The notes below the pieces were generated by a model. The model did no database searches. It was given only the letters and a program-made list of their open reading frames with translations, and was not told the origin of the DNA. Source: Cyclobacteriaceae bacterium (GTDB lineage Bacteria > Bacteroidota > Bacteroidia > Cytophagales > Cyclobacteriaceae). From it: DNA of 64,000 nucleotides. A program made the position numbers and the translations under genes. The stretch covers positions 62,001 to 126,000 of the forward strand of contig JAEUUI010000028.1 in NCBI GenBank assembly GCA_016786585.1, given 5' to 3'. This document shows, piece after piece, positions 15,672 through 24,842 of the stretch (the first letter of the stretch is position 1; each line of letters opens with the position of its first letter).

Positions 15672-18600
15672 TTGAAGAAGCAAAACCTTGTTCTTGCAGG
15701 ATTATCCGTGCTGTTGCTGACAGTAGGAATCGGCTTTGCTTTTCGGGTTAACCGCCAGATTCCCTCGGAGGATAAGGCCAGTCAAATTCAGACTAAGCTT
15801 GCTTCTGTTCTCAAAGAAGTGGATGCCCAGGCGCAAACTCAACTGACCAGAATACGCGAAGGAAAATCGCTCGCACATACGCCAACACAATTTCTGCTGC
15901 TGGATGATGTTAAAATTCTTCAGTGGACCGACAATCACTTCATTCCATCATACTATGTAGTCACTGGTAATTATGACGTGAAATATGTCCGGTTAACATC
16001 GGGAGATTTTATTGTCAAACGTTTGGCAGTGGATTCGGTTCGCAATCTAGTGGCGGTTATCCCGCTTCACATTCAGTATCGCATCACAAACGATTACCTG
16101 AAACCCTACTGGCATCCAACCCTATTTGATGATCCGAATGTTGTAATACTGCTCCCGGAGCTTGAGCAGGGTAACCCGGTAACGATCAATCATCAGGTCA
16201 TATTTAAGATCAGCGCGCCAGGGGCATTAAGTCTCAATCCGGCAATACGAAATATTTCAGTTTGTTTGATCGGCATAGCGCTGGTCATCTGGATAGTGCT
16301 CATCGGAAGGGGAGTAAGCTACGTAAGCCGTGCGAGACCTTTTGCAGGTTTTTTGCTGTTGGGAACTGCCGTACTTGTTTTGCGTGCCGGAATGATTGCG
16401 TTCCGTTTTCCGGCACGATTCGGAAGCTTGTTATTGTTTGATCCGAAAGACTTTGCATCCTCACAGTTTAACCCTTCGCTGGGCGATATGCTGATTAATG
16501 CCCTGGCGATCTTCTTTCTGTGCTTCTATCTTTTTAAAAACTATAAGCGGTTCAACTTTCTTTCGAAGCCTAACAACTGGCTTGTAACCCTGGCAAGTGC
16601 GCTGGCTGTTTTCTTCGCGATACTTTACCCATCAATTGTTATTCAAACGATTTATAATAATTCGGCCATTACGTTAAGCATTTCGCAGTCGCTATCATTT
16701 GACGTTATCCGGATAGCAGGGTTTGTAGTACTCGTAATTTCATGGATCAGTGCTTTCTTGTTTGCCCATGTGGCTGTACGCCTCCTGACGGGTAATGAAA
16801 ACCTGAAACAAATCTTGATTTCAGTGGCTGCCGGTTTTTTGATCTTTATTGGTCTCAATGAATTTAATGCACAACCGTATGTGGAGGCGGCTCTGATGGG
16901 AATCGCATTTGTGATTTCAGTAGCGGGATTCCGGATTTATTTGTCGCTCGAGAGATTCCAATATGCAACGTTCGTTTATTTTTTTGTCGCGCTGCTATGC
17001 TTCGCCATCGCAGGGACATGGGCTATTCGGAATTTTGAAAATCACCGGAAAGCCGAGAGCCAGCAACGCTTTGCGGAGAATTTTCTGGTGGACCGAGACT
17101 ATTTTGGTGAGTACCTGATGCAGGAGGCTGCGCGAAAAATCGAGAACGATGTGTTTATTCAAACACGCCTCACCAATCCGCTGGTAGGCAAGGAAGCGAT
17201 CAAGCATAAAATTCAGCAGGTTTCATTGTCCGGCTACTTCAACCGGTATAATGTTCTGATTTCACTTTTTGATGAGACGGGCGATCCGTTGCCGGATGAG
17301 TCGGATACTACCCGGTTTAATCAACTGGTGAAGCGATACGGGCAGGAAAAATTCAGCACCGACTATCGGAACGTTTTTTATATCACCGATCCTGAAGACC
17401 GGACGTCACGAAAGTATGTGATGCTTGTTCCTGTTAAAAAGGGCAAAAGTGTAGTGGGAAATGTAATGATTGAGCTCACGCTGAAAAAGATAATCCCGGA
17501 AAATGTGTATCCCGAATTGCTGGTTGATACGCGCTTTCAGCAGGCTTACCGCCCACGCGAACAAAGCTATGCCATCATATCCAGCTCGCAGGTAGAATAC
17601 AGTGCGGGTAATTTTAACTACGAACCCTTACTTGAGCGTGAACTTGCAAACGTTGATTTGTATTCAACCGGAATTTTTCGGGATGGCTACTTGCATGTGG
17701 GGGTGGAGGATGTGAGCGGCCGCCTGGCTATCGTTTCATCTCCTGCAACTCCGTTTATTTACCGGCTGGCGGACTTTTCGTTTCTCGTATTACTTGGAAT
17801 TGGTGCGGTACTGATATTTCTGTTGATTGAGGGCGTCATTCACTATTCCGGGTCTGGAAATTTGTTTTTTTCAGCGCGCATCCAGCTTATCCTTAACCTC
17901 GCGTTTTTTGTACCATTGGTTGCTGTTTGCGTGATAACACTTGGGCTTACTGCGAAGTCGTCCCGAAAGGAGCTTCAGGATGATTTCCTGAACAAGGCTG
18001 CGCAGTTCGGGAAAACGCTGTCGTTAACGATCCAGCAGGTCGGATCGACTCAGGGAGAGGAATTTGAAAACGAGTTTAAGAATGTGACGTTGCTCTCGAA
18101 CCTGGATGCAAACCTGTATGCCAACGATGGTACATTAATCACAACCAGTCAGCCGCTGATTTTTGAAAATCAGTTGCTTTCCCCGTATCTCGATCCCGCT
18201 GTATTCCGGAGAATGAAAAGGGGAGAAGCAACGTTTGTTGCAACCGACCATGTCGGGTCGCTTGAGTTTTATGTAGCCTACGCAAAAATTCTCGCACCTG
18301 AAACCGGAGAGATGCTGGGCATCCTGGGTATTCCATTCTTTCAATCGGGTGCTTCGATTGAGCAGATGCAAATCACCGTGCTGGCAAACATTATCTCAAT
18401 ATTTACGCTGGTGTTTATCGTGCTGCTGATTGTATCGTTTTTTGTTACAAAATGGCTCACGGCCCCGCTTCGCATGATTACGCAAACACTGGGGCGCATT
18501 TCGTTGACAAGAACAAACGAACCGTTGGAGTGGCAGTCTGATGATGAGATTGGACTAATGGTTCGTGAATACAATCACATGCTGGATACATTGAGTGCGA

Positions 18601-19280
18601 GTAAGCGTGAGTTGGAAAAAAATCAACGTGAAAAAGCGTGGCGTGAAATTGCGCAGCAGGTTGCGCATGAAATTAAAAACCCGTTAACACCCATGAAGCT
18701 TACGCTTCAGCAGTTGGAACGAAACCTCCAGCACGAAGAAGGCAACGATAAACTAAAAAAGGCAGTACTTTCGCTTCTGTCGCAGGTAAATTCTTTGGAT
18801 GAGCTGGCCTCATCATTCAGTTCATTTGCCAAAATGCCTGAACCTGTAATGAAACCGATTGAGTTGATTAGCTTGCTTAACCGTGTAATCAGCCTGCATG
18901 CTCACGAAAGCGAAATAACTCTTCATACTGAAATTACGGAAGCTGCGGTGTTGGCAGACGATCAGTTGCTTGGCCGGATTTTATCGAATATTATTCTTAA
19001 CGGCATTCAGGCGGTTCCGCGCGACCGGAAACCGTCAATAACGATCACCGTTCTGGTGCGTGCATCGTATTACAATATTTCGATTACCGATAACGGATCA
19101 GGAATTGACGATGAGCTGAAAGACAAAGTTTTCCTGCCCCATTTCACGACCAAGAAAACCGGTTCCGGACTTGGATTAGCTATCGCCCGGCAGGGCATAG
19201 AACAAATGGGTGGGCGGATTTCATTTTCTACCGGTCCGTCAGGAACTACATTTCAGATTGATCTTCCGAAAAATTCGTAA
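15672..19280 (+). CDS. NtrY-like membrane sensor histidine kinase, 1202 residues
   Basis: The N-terminal helix is followed by an extracytoplasmic stretch to about residue 190, a cluster of about eight helices (190-470), a second large extracytoplasmic region, two more helices (about 725-745 and 760-785), a sensor-like loop and a final helix before HAMP (about 930-985). The kinase core has the H-box HEIKNPLTPMKL with phospho-accepting His999, an N-box (NIILNGIQAV), DNGSGID, and FTTKKTGSGLGLAI. The H-box and HAMP resemble NtrY. At 1202 residues it is far longer than NtrY of Proteobacteria. The start is a TTG at 15672; no ATG fits the first helix. No response regulator lies next to it, so its partner must be elsewhere. 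Confidence 0.88.
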   Translation: MKKQNLVLAGLSVLLLTVGIGFAFRVNRQIPSEDKASQIQTKLASVLKEVDAQAQTQLTRIREGKSLAHTPTQFLLLDDVKILQWTDNHFIPSYYVVTGNYDVKYVRLTSGDFIVKRLAVDSVRNLVAVIPLHIQYRITNDYLKPYWHPTLFDDPNVVILLPELEQGNPVTINHQVIFKISAPGALSLNPAIRNISVCLIGIALVIWIVLIGRGVSYVSRARPFAGFLLLGTAVLVLRAGMIAFRFPARFGSLLLFDPKDFASSQFNPSLGDMLINALAIFFLCFYLFKNYKRFNFLSKPNNWLVTLASALAVFFAILYPSIVIQTIYNNSAITLSISQSLSFDVIRIAGFVVLVISWISAFLFAHVAVRLLTGNENLKQILISVAAGFLIFIGLNEFNAQPYVEAALMGIAFVISVAGFRIYLSLERFQYATFVYFFVALLCFAIAGTWAIRNFENHRKAESQQRFAENFLVDRDYFGEYLMQEAARKIENDVFIQTRLTNPLVGKEAIKHKIQQVSLSGYFNRYNVLISLFDETGDPLPDESDTTRFNQLVKRYGQEKFSTDYRNVFYITDPEDRTSRKYVMLVPVKKGKSVVGNVMIELTLKKIIPENVYPELLVDTRFQQAYRPREQSYAIISSSQVEYSAGNFNYEPLLERELANVDLYSTGIFRDGYLHVGVEDVSGRLAIVSSPATPFIYRLADFSFLVLLGIGAVLIFLLIEGVIHYSGSGNLFFSARIQLILNLAFFVPLVAVCVITLGLTAKSSRKELQDDFLNKAAQFGKTLSLTIQQVGSTQGEEFENEFKNVTLLSNLDANLYANDGTLITTSQPLIFENQLLSPYLDPAVFRRMKRGEATFVATDHVGSLEFYVAYAKILAPETGEMLGILGIPFFQSGASIEQMQITVLANIISIFTLVFIVLLIVSFFVTKWLTAPLRMITQTLGRISLTRTNEPLEWQSDDEIGLMVREYNHMLDTLSASKRELEKNQREKAWREIAQQVAHEIKNPLTPMKLTLQQLERNLQHEEGNDKLKKAVLSLLSQVNSLDELASSFSSFAKMPEPVMKPIELISLLNRVISLHAHESEITLHTEITEAAVLADDQLLGRILSNIILNGIQAVPRDRKPSITITVLVRASYYNISITDNGSGIDDELKDKVFLPHFTTKKTGSGLGLAIARQGIEQMGGRISFSTGPSGTTFQIDLPKNS

Positions 19281-19294
19281 GGTAATGCTGATTG

Positions 19295-20044
19295 CTACTT
19301 CTCACGCATGGCCATCATAACCTTGTTCGCGAAAACAAAGTCGTCAAGCTCTTGTACACCGGAGCGGACAATCTCGTCTTTGTTTCCCTCCCAAAGCTTC
19401 AGACCCTTATACAAGAACATGATGTTCTCGCCAATACCCATCACGGAGTTCATATCGTGCGTTACTACAACGGTGGTAGTTCCATAATCGTACGTAATGT
19501 CGCGGATGAGCTCGTCAATCCGGATAGATGTTTGCGGATCAAGCCCTGAGTTAGGCTCATCGCAGAATAGGTATTTAGGATTGTTGACTATTGCCCGTGC
19601 AATCCCGACACGTTTTTTCATACCACCACTTAGTTCAGATGGCATTTTTTTGTTTGCATTTTGTAATCCTACGCGGTTGAGACAGAGATTAACCCGATCG
19701 TACTTTTCATCGCGCGGCATCTTCGCAAGCAGGTCAAGCGGAAACTTAACGTTTTCTTCCACAGTCTTGGAATCGAAAAGCGCTCCGCCCTGGAACAGCA
19801 TTCCAATCTCTCTGCGGATTTCAATTTTTAAATTTTTATCGCCTTCCGTGAAATTCCGGTGATCATACAGTACACTGCCTTCATCAGGCTCAACGATCTC
19901 AACAATGCATTTTAGCAGTACACTTTTACCCGTACCGCTGGCTCCGATAATCAGGTTTGGTTTTCCCTTTACAAACGTTCCGCTGATGTTGTCCAGAATT
20001 TTCCGGTCGCCAAACGACTTCGATATGTTCTTCAGCTCGATCAT
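19295..20044 (-). CDS. ABC transporter ATPase, MlaF type
   Basis: The product is 249 residues with Walker A GASGTGKSV, signature LSGGMKKRVGIARA, Walker B YLFCDEP and the switch His in VVTHD. The SGGM signature and the MlaE-type partner place it in the Mkl/MlaF group, which moves phospholipids or other lipids between membranes. It overlaps the permease gene by four bases (ATGA). No MlaD-type substrate-binding gene is adjacent. Confidence 0.92.
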   Translation of the reverse strand: MIELKNISKSFGDRKILDNISGTFVKGKPNLIIGASGTGKSVLLKCIVEIVEPDEGSVLYDHRNFTEGDKNLKIEIRREIGMLFQGGALFDSKTVEENVKFPLDLLAKMPRDEKYDRVNLCLNRVGLQNANKKMPSELSGGMKKRVGIARAIVNNPKYLFCDEPNSGLDPQTSIRIDELIRDITYDYGTTTVVVTHDMNSVMGIGENIMFLYKGLKLWEGNKDEIVRSGVQELDDFVFANKVMMAMREK

Positions 20045-20790
20045 GATGCCAGCATTAGTTGAGCTAATAAATAATCTGCAATCAGGATCGCAATAACGCT
20101 TGTCGTTACCGCCTGCGTGCTCGACTGACCGACTTCCAGCGCGCCACCTTCGGTGTAATAGCCTTTAAAAGATGAGATGGTCGATACAAGAAATGCAAAA
20201 ACAACCGACTTGGTAAGCGCAAAAGTTATGGTAAACGGATTGAATGCGTAGCGTAGTCCGTAGATGTAATCGGTGGGTGTTATATAACTGGCAAAGAACG
20301 CCACGATGTATCCACCGGCCAGTGCACAGACAATCGAGAGAATTACCAGCAATGGGTACATCAGCAATGACGCAAGCACTTTCGGAAACACCAAGTATGA
20401 TATTGAGTTAATGCCCATCACTTCGAGTGCGTCAACCTGTTCGGTGATTCGCATGGTACCTAAATTTCCTGCCATGCTGGAGCCAACTTTTCCCGCATAA
20501 ATGATGGCCATAATAGTCGGGGCGAGTTCGAGTACGGCCATTTCGCGAACGACCTGTGAGATAACATATTTCGGGATGTAGGGCGCTACGAGATTAAAGG
20601 CTGTTTGCACGGTCGTTACAGCACCCATAAATGTAGAAACGAGTGCGAAGAGCATGATGGAGTTAATGCCGATCAACACGCATTCTTCCACCGTAAGCCG
20701 GTAATAGGTGCGGAAGGATTCCCTGTTTACAAACAGGTTTCCGAGGAAAATAAAATACTTACCAAAATCCTTCATGGAGAGCACCGGCAA
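20041..20790 (-). CDS. ABC transporter permease, MlaE type
   Basis: The product is 249 residues with about five to six helices and the MlaE motifs (REMAVLELAPTIMAI, then EQVDALEVMGIN, then YLVFPKVLA). It is first in a two-gene operon with the MlaF-type ATPase. The divergent short-chain dehydrogenase gene starts 74 bp away. Confidence 0.92.
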   Translation of the reverse strand: MPVLSMKDFGKYFIFLGNLFVNRESFRTYYRLTVEECVLIGINSIMLFALVSTFMGAVTTVQTAFNLVAPYIPKYVISQVVREMAVLELAPTIMAIIYAGKVGSSMAGNLGTMRITEQVDALEVMGINSISYLVFPKVLASLLMYPLLVILSIVCALAGGYIVAFFASYITPTDYIYGLRYAFNPFTITFALTKSVVFAFLVSTISSFKGYYTEGGALEVGQSSTQAVTTSVIAILIADYLLAQLMLAS

Positions 20791-20864
20791 AATATACTAT
20801 CTTGCTAAAGATACCAAAAATGCCGTACAGCCGCAGGCTTGGCTGTATTTACATTCATTTGAAT

Positions 20865-21572
20865 ATGCGAAAACTCATTACAGTTACAGGTGGTACCAAG
20901 GGGATCGGCCGCGCCATTGCCGAACGATTTGCGCAAGCCGGTTTTGATGTTGTTGTCTGTGCCCGAAAACCAGACGAACTGGAGAAACTGAAACAGGATT
21001 TTAAGCAGAAGTATCCTTCGGTAACGGTTTACACGCAGCCTGCTGACATGGCCGACCGGAAGCAGATTGAAACGTTTGTGAATTTTGTCAGAAATATCGG
21101 GCAGCCGGTTGATGTGCTGGTGAATAATGCAGGTTACTTCGTTCCGGGTTCCATCGCAACGGAAAAAGAAGGCGCTCTTGAAGACATGATGAATGCAAAT
21201 CTTTTTAGCGCATATCACATGACCCGGGGTGTTGTTGATAAAATGATCGCGAACAAATCCGGGCACATTTTTAATATGTGTTCGATCGCCAGTATTCAGG
21301 CATATTCGAACGGGGGGTCCTACGCGATCACAAAATTTGCCTTGCTCGGATTTTCAAAATGCCTTCGTGAGGAACTCAAAACTTCCGGAATCCGTGTGAC
21401 TGCGATTTTGCCGGGCGCTACCCGCACCGCCAGTTGGGACGGGGTAGATTTGCCTGACGAGCGTTTTATGAGCGCGGAAGATGTCGCGGAAACCGTTTTT
21501 GCCACCTGGTCGCTTTCGCAACGCAGCGTAGTCGAGGAAATTCTGATCCGGCCGCAACTGGGCGATATTTAA
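20865..21572 (+). CDS. Short-chain dehydrogenase/reductase
   Basis: This is a classical SDR of 235 residues. The NAD(P)-binding TGGTKGIG is near the N-terminus, NNAGYF follows at about 87, and the catalytic set is Ser of CSIAS plus YAITK. ARKP after the second strand hints at NADP preference. The substrate is unknown. The ATG at 20865 is preferred because it places TGGTKGIG eight residues in; an in-frame start at 20802 would add 21 residues of non-family sequence. The gene stands alone between mlaE and ispG. Confidence 0.9.
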   Translation: MRKLITVTGGTKGIGRAIAERFAQAGFDVVVCARKPDELEKLKQDFKQKYPSVTVYTQPADMADRKQIETFVNFVRNIGQPVDVLVNNAGYFVPGSIATEKEGALEDMMNANLFSAYHMTRGVVDKMIANKSGHIFNMCSIASIQAYSNGGSYAITKFALLGFSKCLREELKTSGIRVTAILPGATRTASWDGVDLPDERFMSAEDVAETVFATWSLSQRSVVEEILIRPQLGDI

Positions 21573-21626
21573 GATCACAGAACAATTTGCCCGTTTTAGG
21601 GGTTAACTTGGCAGAAATATTCTATT

Positions 21627-23609
21627 GTGAACGTAGTAACAACCACCCTGCAATACTGTAACAGCCTGACGCAATACAGCCGCAGAAAAACCATAGAGGT
21701 GAAGATCGGTGATGTACCGATGGGCGGAGATAACCCGATTCGTCTGCAGTCGATGACCACCATCGATACGATGGATACCAAAGGTTCGGTTGAACAAGTA
21801 TTGCGAATGGTTGCTTCCGGCTGCGAGTATGTTCGCATTACAGCCCCAAGTTTAAAGGAAGCACAGAATCTCGAAGCTATAAGAAAAGAATTGCGCCTGC
21901 GCGGCTGCAATGTTCCACTTGTTGCAGATATCCACTTCACACCGAATGCAGCTGAACTTGCTGCGCGGCTTGTTGAAAAAGTCAGGATCAATCCCGGCAA
22001 TTATGCAGACAAGAAACGATTCGAAACAATTGAGTATACAGATGATGCCTATGATGCGGAACTTGAACGCATCCGCCAAAAATTTACTCCGCTCGTAAAG
22101 ATTTGTAAAGAGTACGGCACTGCCATGCGAATCGGCACGAACCACGGTTCGTTGTCGGACCGGATTATGAGCCGCTATGGCGACACCCCGCTCGGAATGG
22201 TAGAGTCGGCACTTGAATTTTTGCGGATATGCCAGGACCTGGATTATCACAATATTGTGTTGTCAATGAAGGCAAGCAATCCGCAGGTAATGGTGCAAGC
22301 ATATCGTTTGCTGGTTCATAAACTTGAAGAAGAAAAATTCAAACCGTATCCGTTGCACCTGGGCGTGACGGAAGCCGGTGATGGTGAAGACGGAAGAATT
22401 AAATCCGCTGTTGGAATCGGAACATTACTGGAAGACGGGTTGGGTGATACTGTTCGCGTTTCCTTAACAGAAGAGCCTGAAGTGGAAGCACCCGTTGCCA
22501 AAATTATGGTCGACAGGTATATCAATCGCGTTTCACACAAACCGATTAAGCCGATCGCTTCATCACCCATTAATCCGTTTGCCTATACAAGACGGGTATC
22601 ACGTGAAGTTGCAAACCTGGGCGGAGCACATCATGTTCCGCGCGTGATTGCTGATCTCAGCAAAATTGAGATTACAGACTATAAGGATTTGCGCAGCATC
22701 GGGCATTTTTATTTGCCCGAACCCGACAAATGGAGAATGAATGATCAGGGAGCTGATTATGTGTACACCGGCAACAAGCCGATTCCATTTATGCTGCCGA
22801 ACGGATTAAAGGAAATACGTGACTACCAAACGTGGAAGCTTACCGATGACGTGAACAAGTTGCCGTTGTTGAGTAAGTCGGAATATCTGTCAACTGACCG
22901 GAAGCATGCGCAAATAAATTTTGTAAAGTTTTCAATTGACGATATTGAGGAGTCATTCCTGGAAGCATTGAATCAGGATGCAACGAGCGTTGCAGTTATT
23001 GAGACCGATAACGCCCACGCCATGGCCGAGCTCAGAAGAATTTTCTTTGAGCTGGTTGAACAAAACATCAATGTTCCCGTGTTGATTCTTCGAACCTATC
23101 CCGCCAGCGATGAAGATACGCTCCGCATATATGCTGCTACTGATATTGGCGGACTTTACATTGATGGATTTGGAGATGGAATTATTCTGGGTGTAAGTAC
23201 TGAGTTGCCGAAGGAGGAAGCACTCCGGTGGAGCGGCATCTGCAACAAAACAGCTTTTGGCATTCTGCAGGCCACGCGTAACCGAATGTCCAAGACAGAA
23301 TATATCTCTTGCCCGTCATGCGGACGGACGCTATTCGATTTGCAGGAAACAACTGCGATGATTCGCAAACGAACCGATCACCTGAAAGGCGTGAAGATTG
23401 GGATTATGGGATGTATTGTAAACGGACCTGGCGAAATGGCTGATGCCGACTATGGCTACGTGGGTTCCGGGCCGGGCCGGATAACACTCTACCGCAACAA
23501 AGATGTTGTGAAGAAAAATGTACCTTCCAAACAGGCCGTAGATGAATTGATTGGTCTCATTAAGGAAGATGGTAACTGGATTGATCCCGAGCTCATCGAA
23601 AAATTTTAG
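21627..23609 (+). CDS. ispG: 4-hydroxy-3-methylbut-2-enyl diphosphate synthase, long form
   Basis: IspG (GcpE) carries out the reductive ring opening of methylerythritol cyclodiphosphate in the MEP isoprenoid pathway. At 660 residues this is the long form, with an insert of about 260 residues between the TIM barrel (1-290) and the C-terminal reductase domain, as in plants and many Bacteroidota. The [4Fe-4S] ligands Cys562, Cys565 and Cys596 are present, as is the conserved NGPGE just after the third Cys. The start is a GTG at 21627. Confidence 0.96.
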   Translation: MNVVTTTLQYCNSLTQYSRRKTIEVKIGDVPMGGDNPIRLQSMTTIDTMDTKGSVEQVLRMVASGCEYVRITAPSLKEAQNLEAIRKELRLRGCNVPLVADIHFTPNAAELAARLVEKVRINPGNYADKKRFETIEYTDDAYDAELERIRQKFTPLVKICKEYGTAMRIGTNHGSLSDRIMSRYGDTPLGMVESALEFLRICQDLDYHNIVLSMKASNPQVMVQAYRLLVHKLEEEKFKPYPLHLGVTEAGDGEDGRIKSAVGIGTLLEDGLGDTVRVSLTEEPEVEAPVAKIMVDRYINRVSHKPIKPIASSPINPFAYTRRVSREVANLGGAHHVPRVIADLSKIEITDYKDLRSIGHFYLPEPDKWRMNDQGADYVYTGNKPIPFMLPNGLKEIRDYQTWKLTDDVNKLPLLSKSEYLSTDRKHAQINFVKFSIDDIEESFLEALNQDATSVAVIETDNAHAMAELRRIFFELVEQNINVPVLILRTYPASDEDTLRIYAATDIGGLYIDGFGDGIILGVSTELPKEEALRWSGICNKTAFGILQATRNRMSKTEYISCPSCGRTLFDLQETTAMIRKRTDHLKGVKIGIMGCIVNGPGEMADADYGYVGSGPGRITLYRNKDVVKKNVPSKQAVDELIGLIKEDGNWIDPELIEKF

Positions 23610-23612
23610 TGT

Positions 23613-23816
23613 ATGCAACAACAGGAAAATAAGAAGAATTGGTTTCGTGAGTTTTTCAGCCTTGGAGAGGTGGGGGGGTATTTTTTCCGGGGGAAAGACC
23701 CAAACAGGCCGAAAAGCTTCAATCTCAAGGCTATGCACATCATCAATAAAATTGCGATTTTGATGTTCCTGGTATGCCTGATCATCATTTTGAAACGTTA
23801 TTTCTTCGGCTACTAG
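23613..23816 (+). CDS. Small membrane protein of 67 residues (resembles DUF6728)
   Basis: The ATG follows the ispG stop by three bases. The product has a polar N-terminal half (NWFREFFSLGEVGGYFF) and one C-terminal helix (about residues 44-60) ending in KRYFFGY. The sequence resembles a small family conserved in Bacteroidota (recalled as DUF6728, not checked). It is probably cotranscribed with ispG. Its function is unknown. Confidence 0.72.
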   Translation: MQQQENKKNWFREFFSLGEVGGYFFRGKDPNRPKSFNLKAMHIINKIAILMFLVCLIIILKRYFFGY

Positions 23817-23930
23817 CCGGTTTTTAACGGTTTTTAGTAAAAGATTTACATCAACTGAGTTATTTCAAAAATTTGACTGTCAAAGGGTTACAAGTGTGTT
23901 TTTTTTCGGATTACTTGTGGCGAAAATCAC

Positions 23931-23938
23931 TATTTTTG
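23931..23938 (+). promoter_or_regulatory. Promoter -7 element TATTTTTG
   Basis: The sequence matches the Bacteroidota -7 consensus TAnnTTTG and ends 17 bases before the ATG at 23956. No good TTG was found at the ideal spacing upstream (the nearest is 13 bases away), so the -33 element is weak or absent. An inverted repeat ACAAGT/ACTTGT (23890-23918) lies just upstream. Confidence 0.55.
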
Positions 23939-23955
23939 CTTGAATTACCCTTTTC

Positions 23956-24840
23956 ATGACCCGCGCCCTGCTTGTCGTACTGGTCTACTGTGCACTTTTG
24001 GTGTCCTGCACCGAGAAGGTGATCTGTCCTGCATATCAGAGCGCATATATCTACGATAAGGAAGAGCTTCGCAAAAAGTTTAGCTATTTCAAGGAGGATT
24101 CCACTCCTAAAATCTACGCAGCCAATAAGAACAAATACCTGATCGGTGAGGCTGTGCCATACCGGAAAAAGAACCGGAGTCTCCAAACCATTGCCATGAA
24201 GCCGGTTATGCCTGTAGTGCCGGATTCGTTGAAGGAGGATGGGATTGACGCAGAAATGATTGTAGACTCGGTTGAACGTAACGTTAACGACAGCACTGCG
24301 GTGCTCCGGATTGACACACTGGGTACCGATAGTGTATACATGATCTCGAAAGACAAGGAAGTGCGGGTATTGAAATACAACCCCATGCAACGCAAGTATT
24401 ATGTTGATACCATCGGGTTCAATACCGAACAGGATAATTACATGTGGTATCTGCGCGATGTTTTGGTGCTACCCGATGTAAGAATTTCCAAAGAGAAAGC
24501 GGAAGAAGCGAAGAAGGAGAGTACGAAGGAGCAAAAACAGAAAAAAGGTATCCGGGGATTCTTCTCCAGGCTGTTCAAAAAGAAACAGAATAAATCCAGC
24601 TTGGCGCAAGACACCACGGAAGCGGCAGTCACTGCACCCAAAGAAGACTACGGATATGACGAGTTTGAAGGGAAGAAAAAAGACTCTACAGCTGTAGTAA
24701 CTCCATCTGCGCAGCAACCCAAGCCGGAAGCCAAAAAGAAGAAAGGTGTTTTCTCATTCCTGAAAAAGGATAAGAAAGAAACCAACAAGAAAGAAGCTGA
24801 TCCTGCCAAAAAAGAAGACGAGAAAGATGATGGCTTTTAA
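23956..24840 (+). CDS. Lipoprotein with Lys/Glu-rich tail, unknown function
   Basis: The product is 294 residues. A signal peptide ends in the lipobox LVSC at about residue 18, followed by a conserved-looking N-terminal domain (CPAYQSAYIYDKEELRK) to about 175. From residue 176 the protein becomes very rich in Lys, Glu and Ala, with repeated short patches (KGIRGFFSRLFKKK and KKGVFSFLKKD). The N-terminal part resembles lipoproteins seen widely in Bacteroidota, but I know no function. Its stop is two bases from the stop of the convergent SRAP gene. Confidence 0.75.
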   Translation: MTRALLVVLVYCALLVSCTEKVICPAYQSAYIYDKEELRKKFSYFKEDSTPKIYAANKNKYLIGEAVPYRKKNRSLQTIAMKPVMPVVPDSLKEDGIDAEMIVDSVERNVNDSTAVLRIDTLGTDSVYMISKDKEVRVLKYNPMQRKYYVDTIGFNTEQDNYMWYLRDVLVLPDVRISKEKAEEAKKESTKEQKQKKGIRGFFSRLFKKKQNKSSLAQDTTEAAVTAPKEDYGYDEFEGKKKDSTAVVTPSAQQPKPEAKKKKGVFSFLKKDKKETNKKEADPAKKEDEKDDGF

Positions 24841-24842
24841 GC

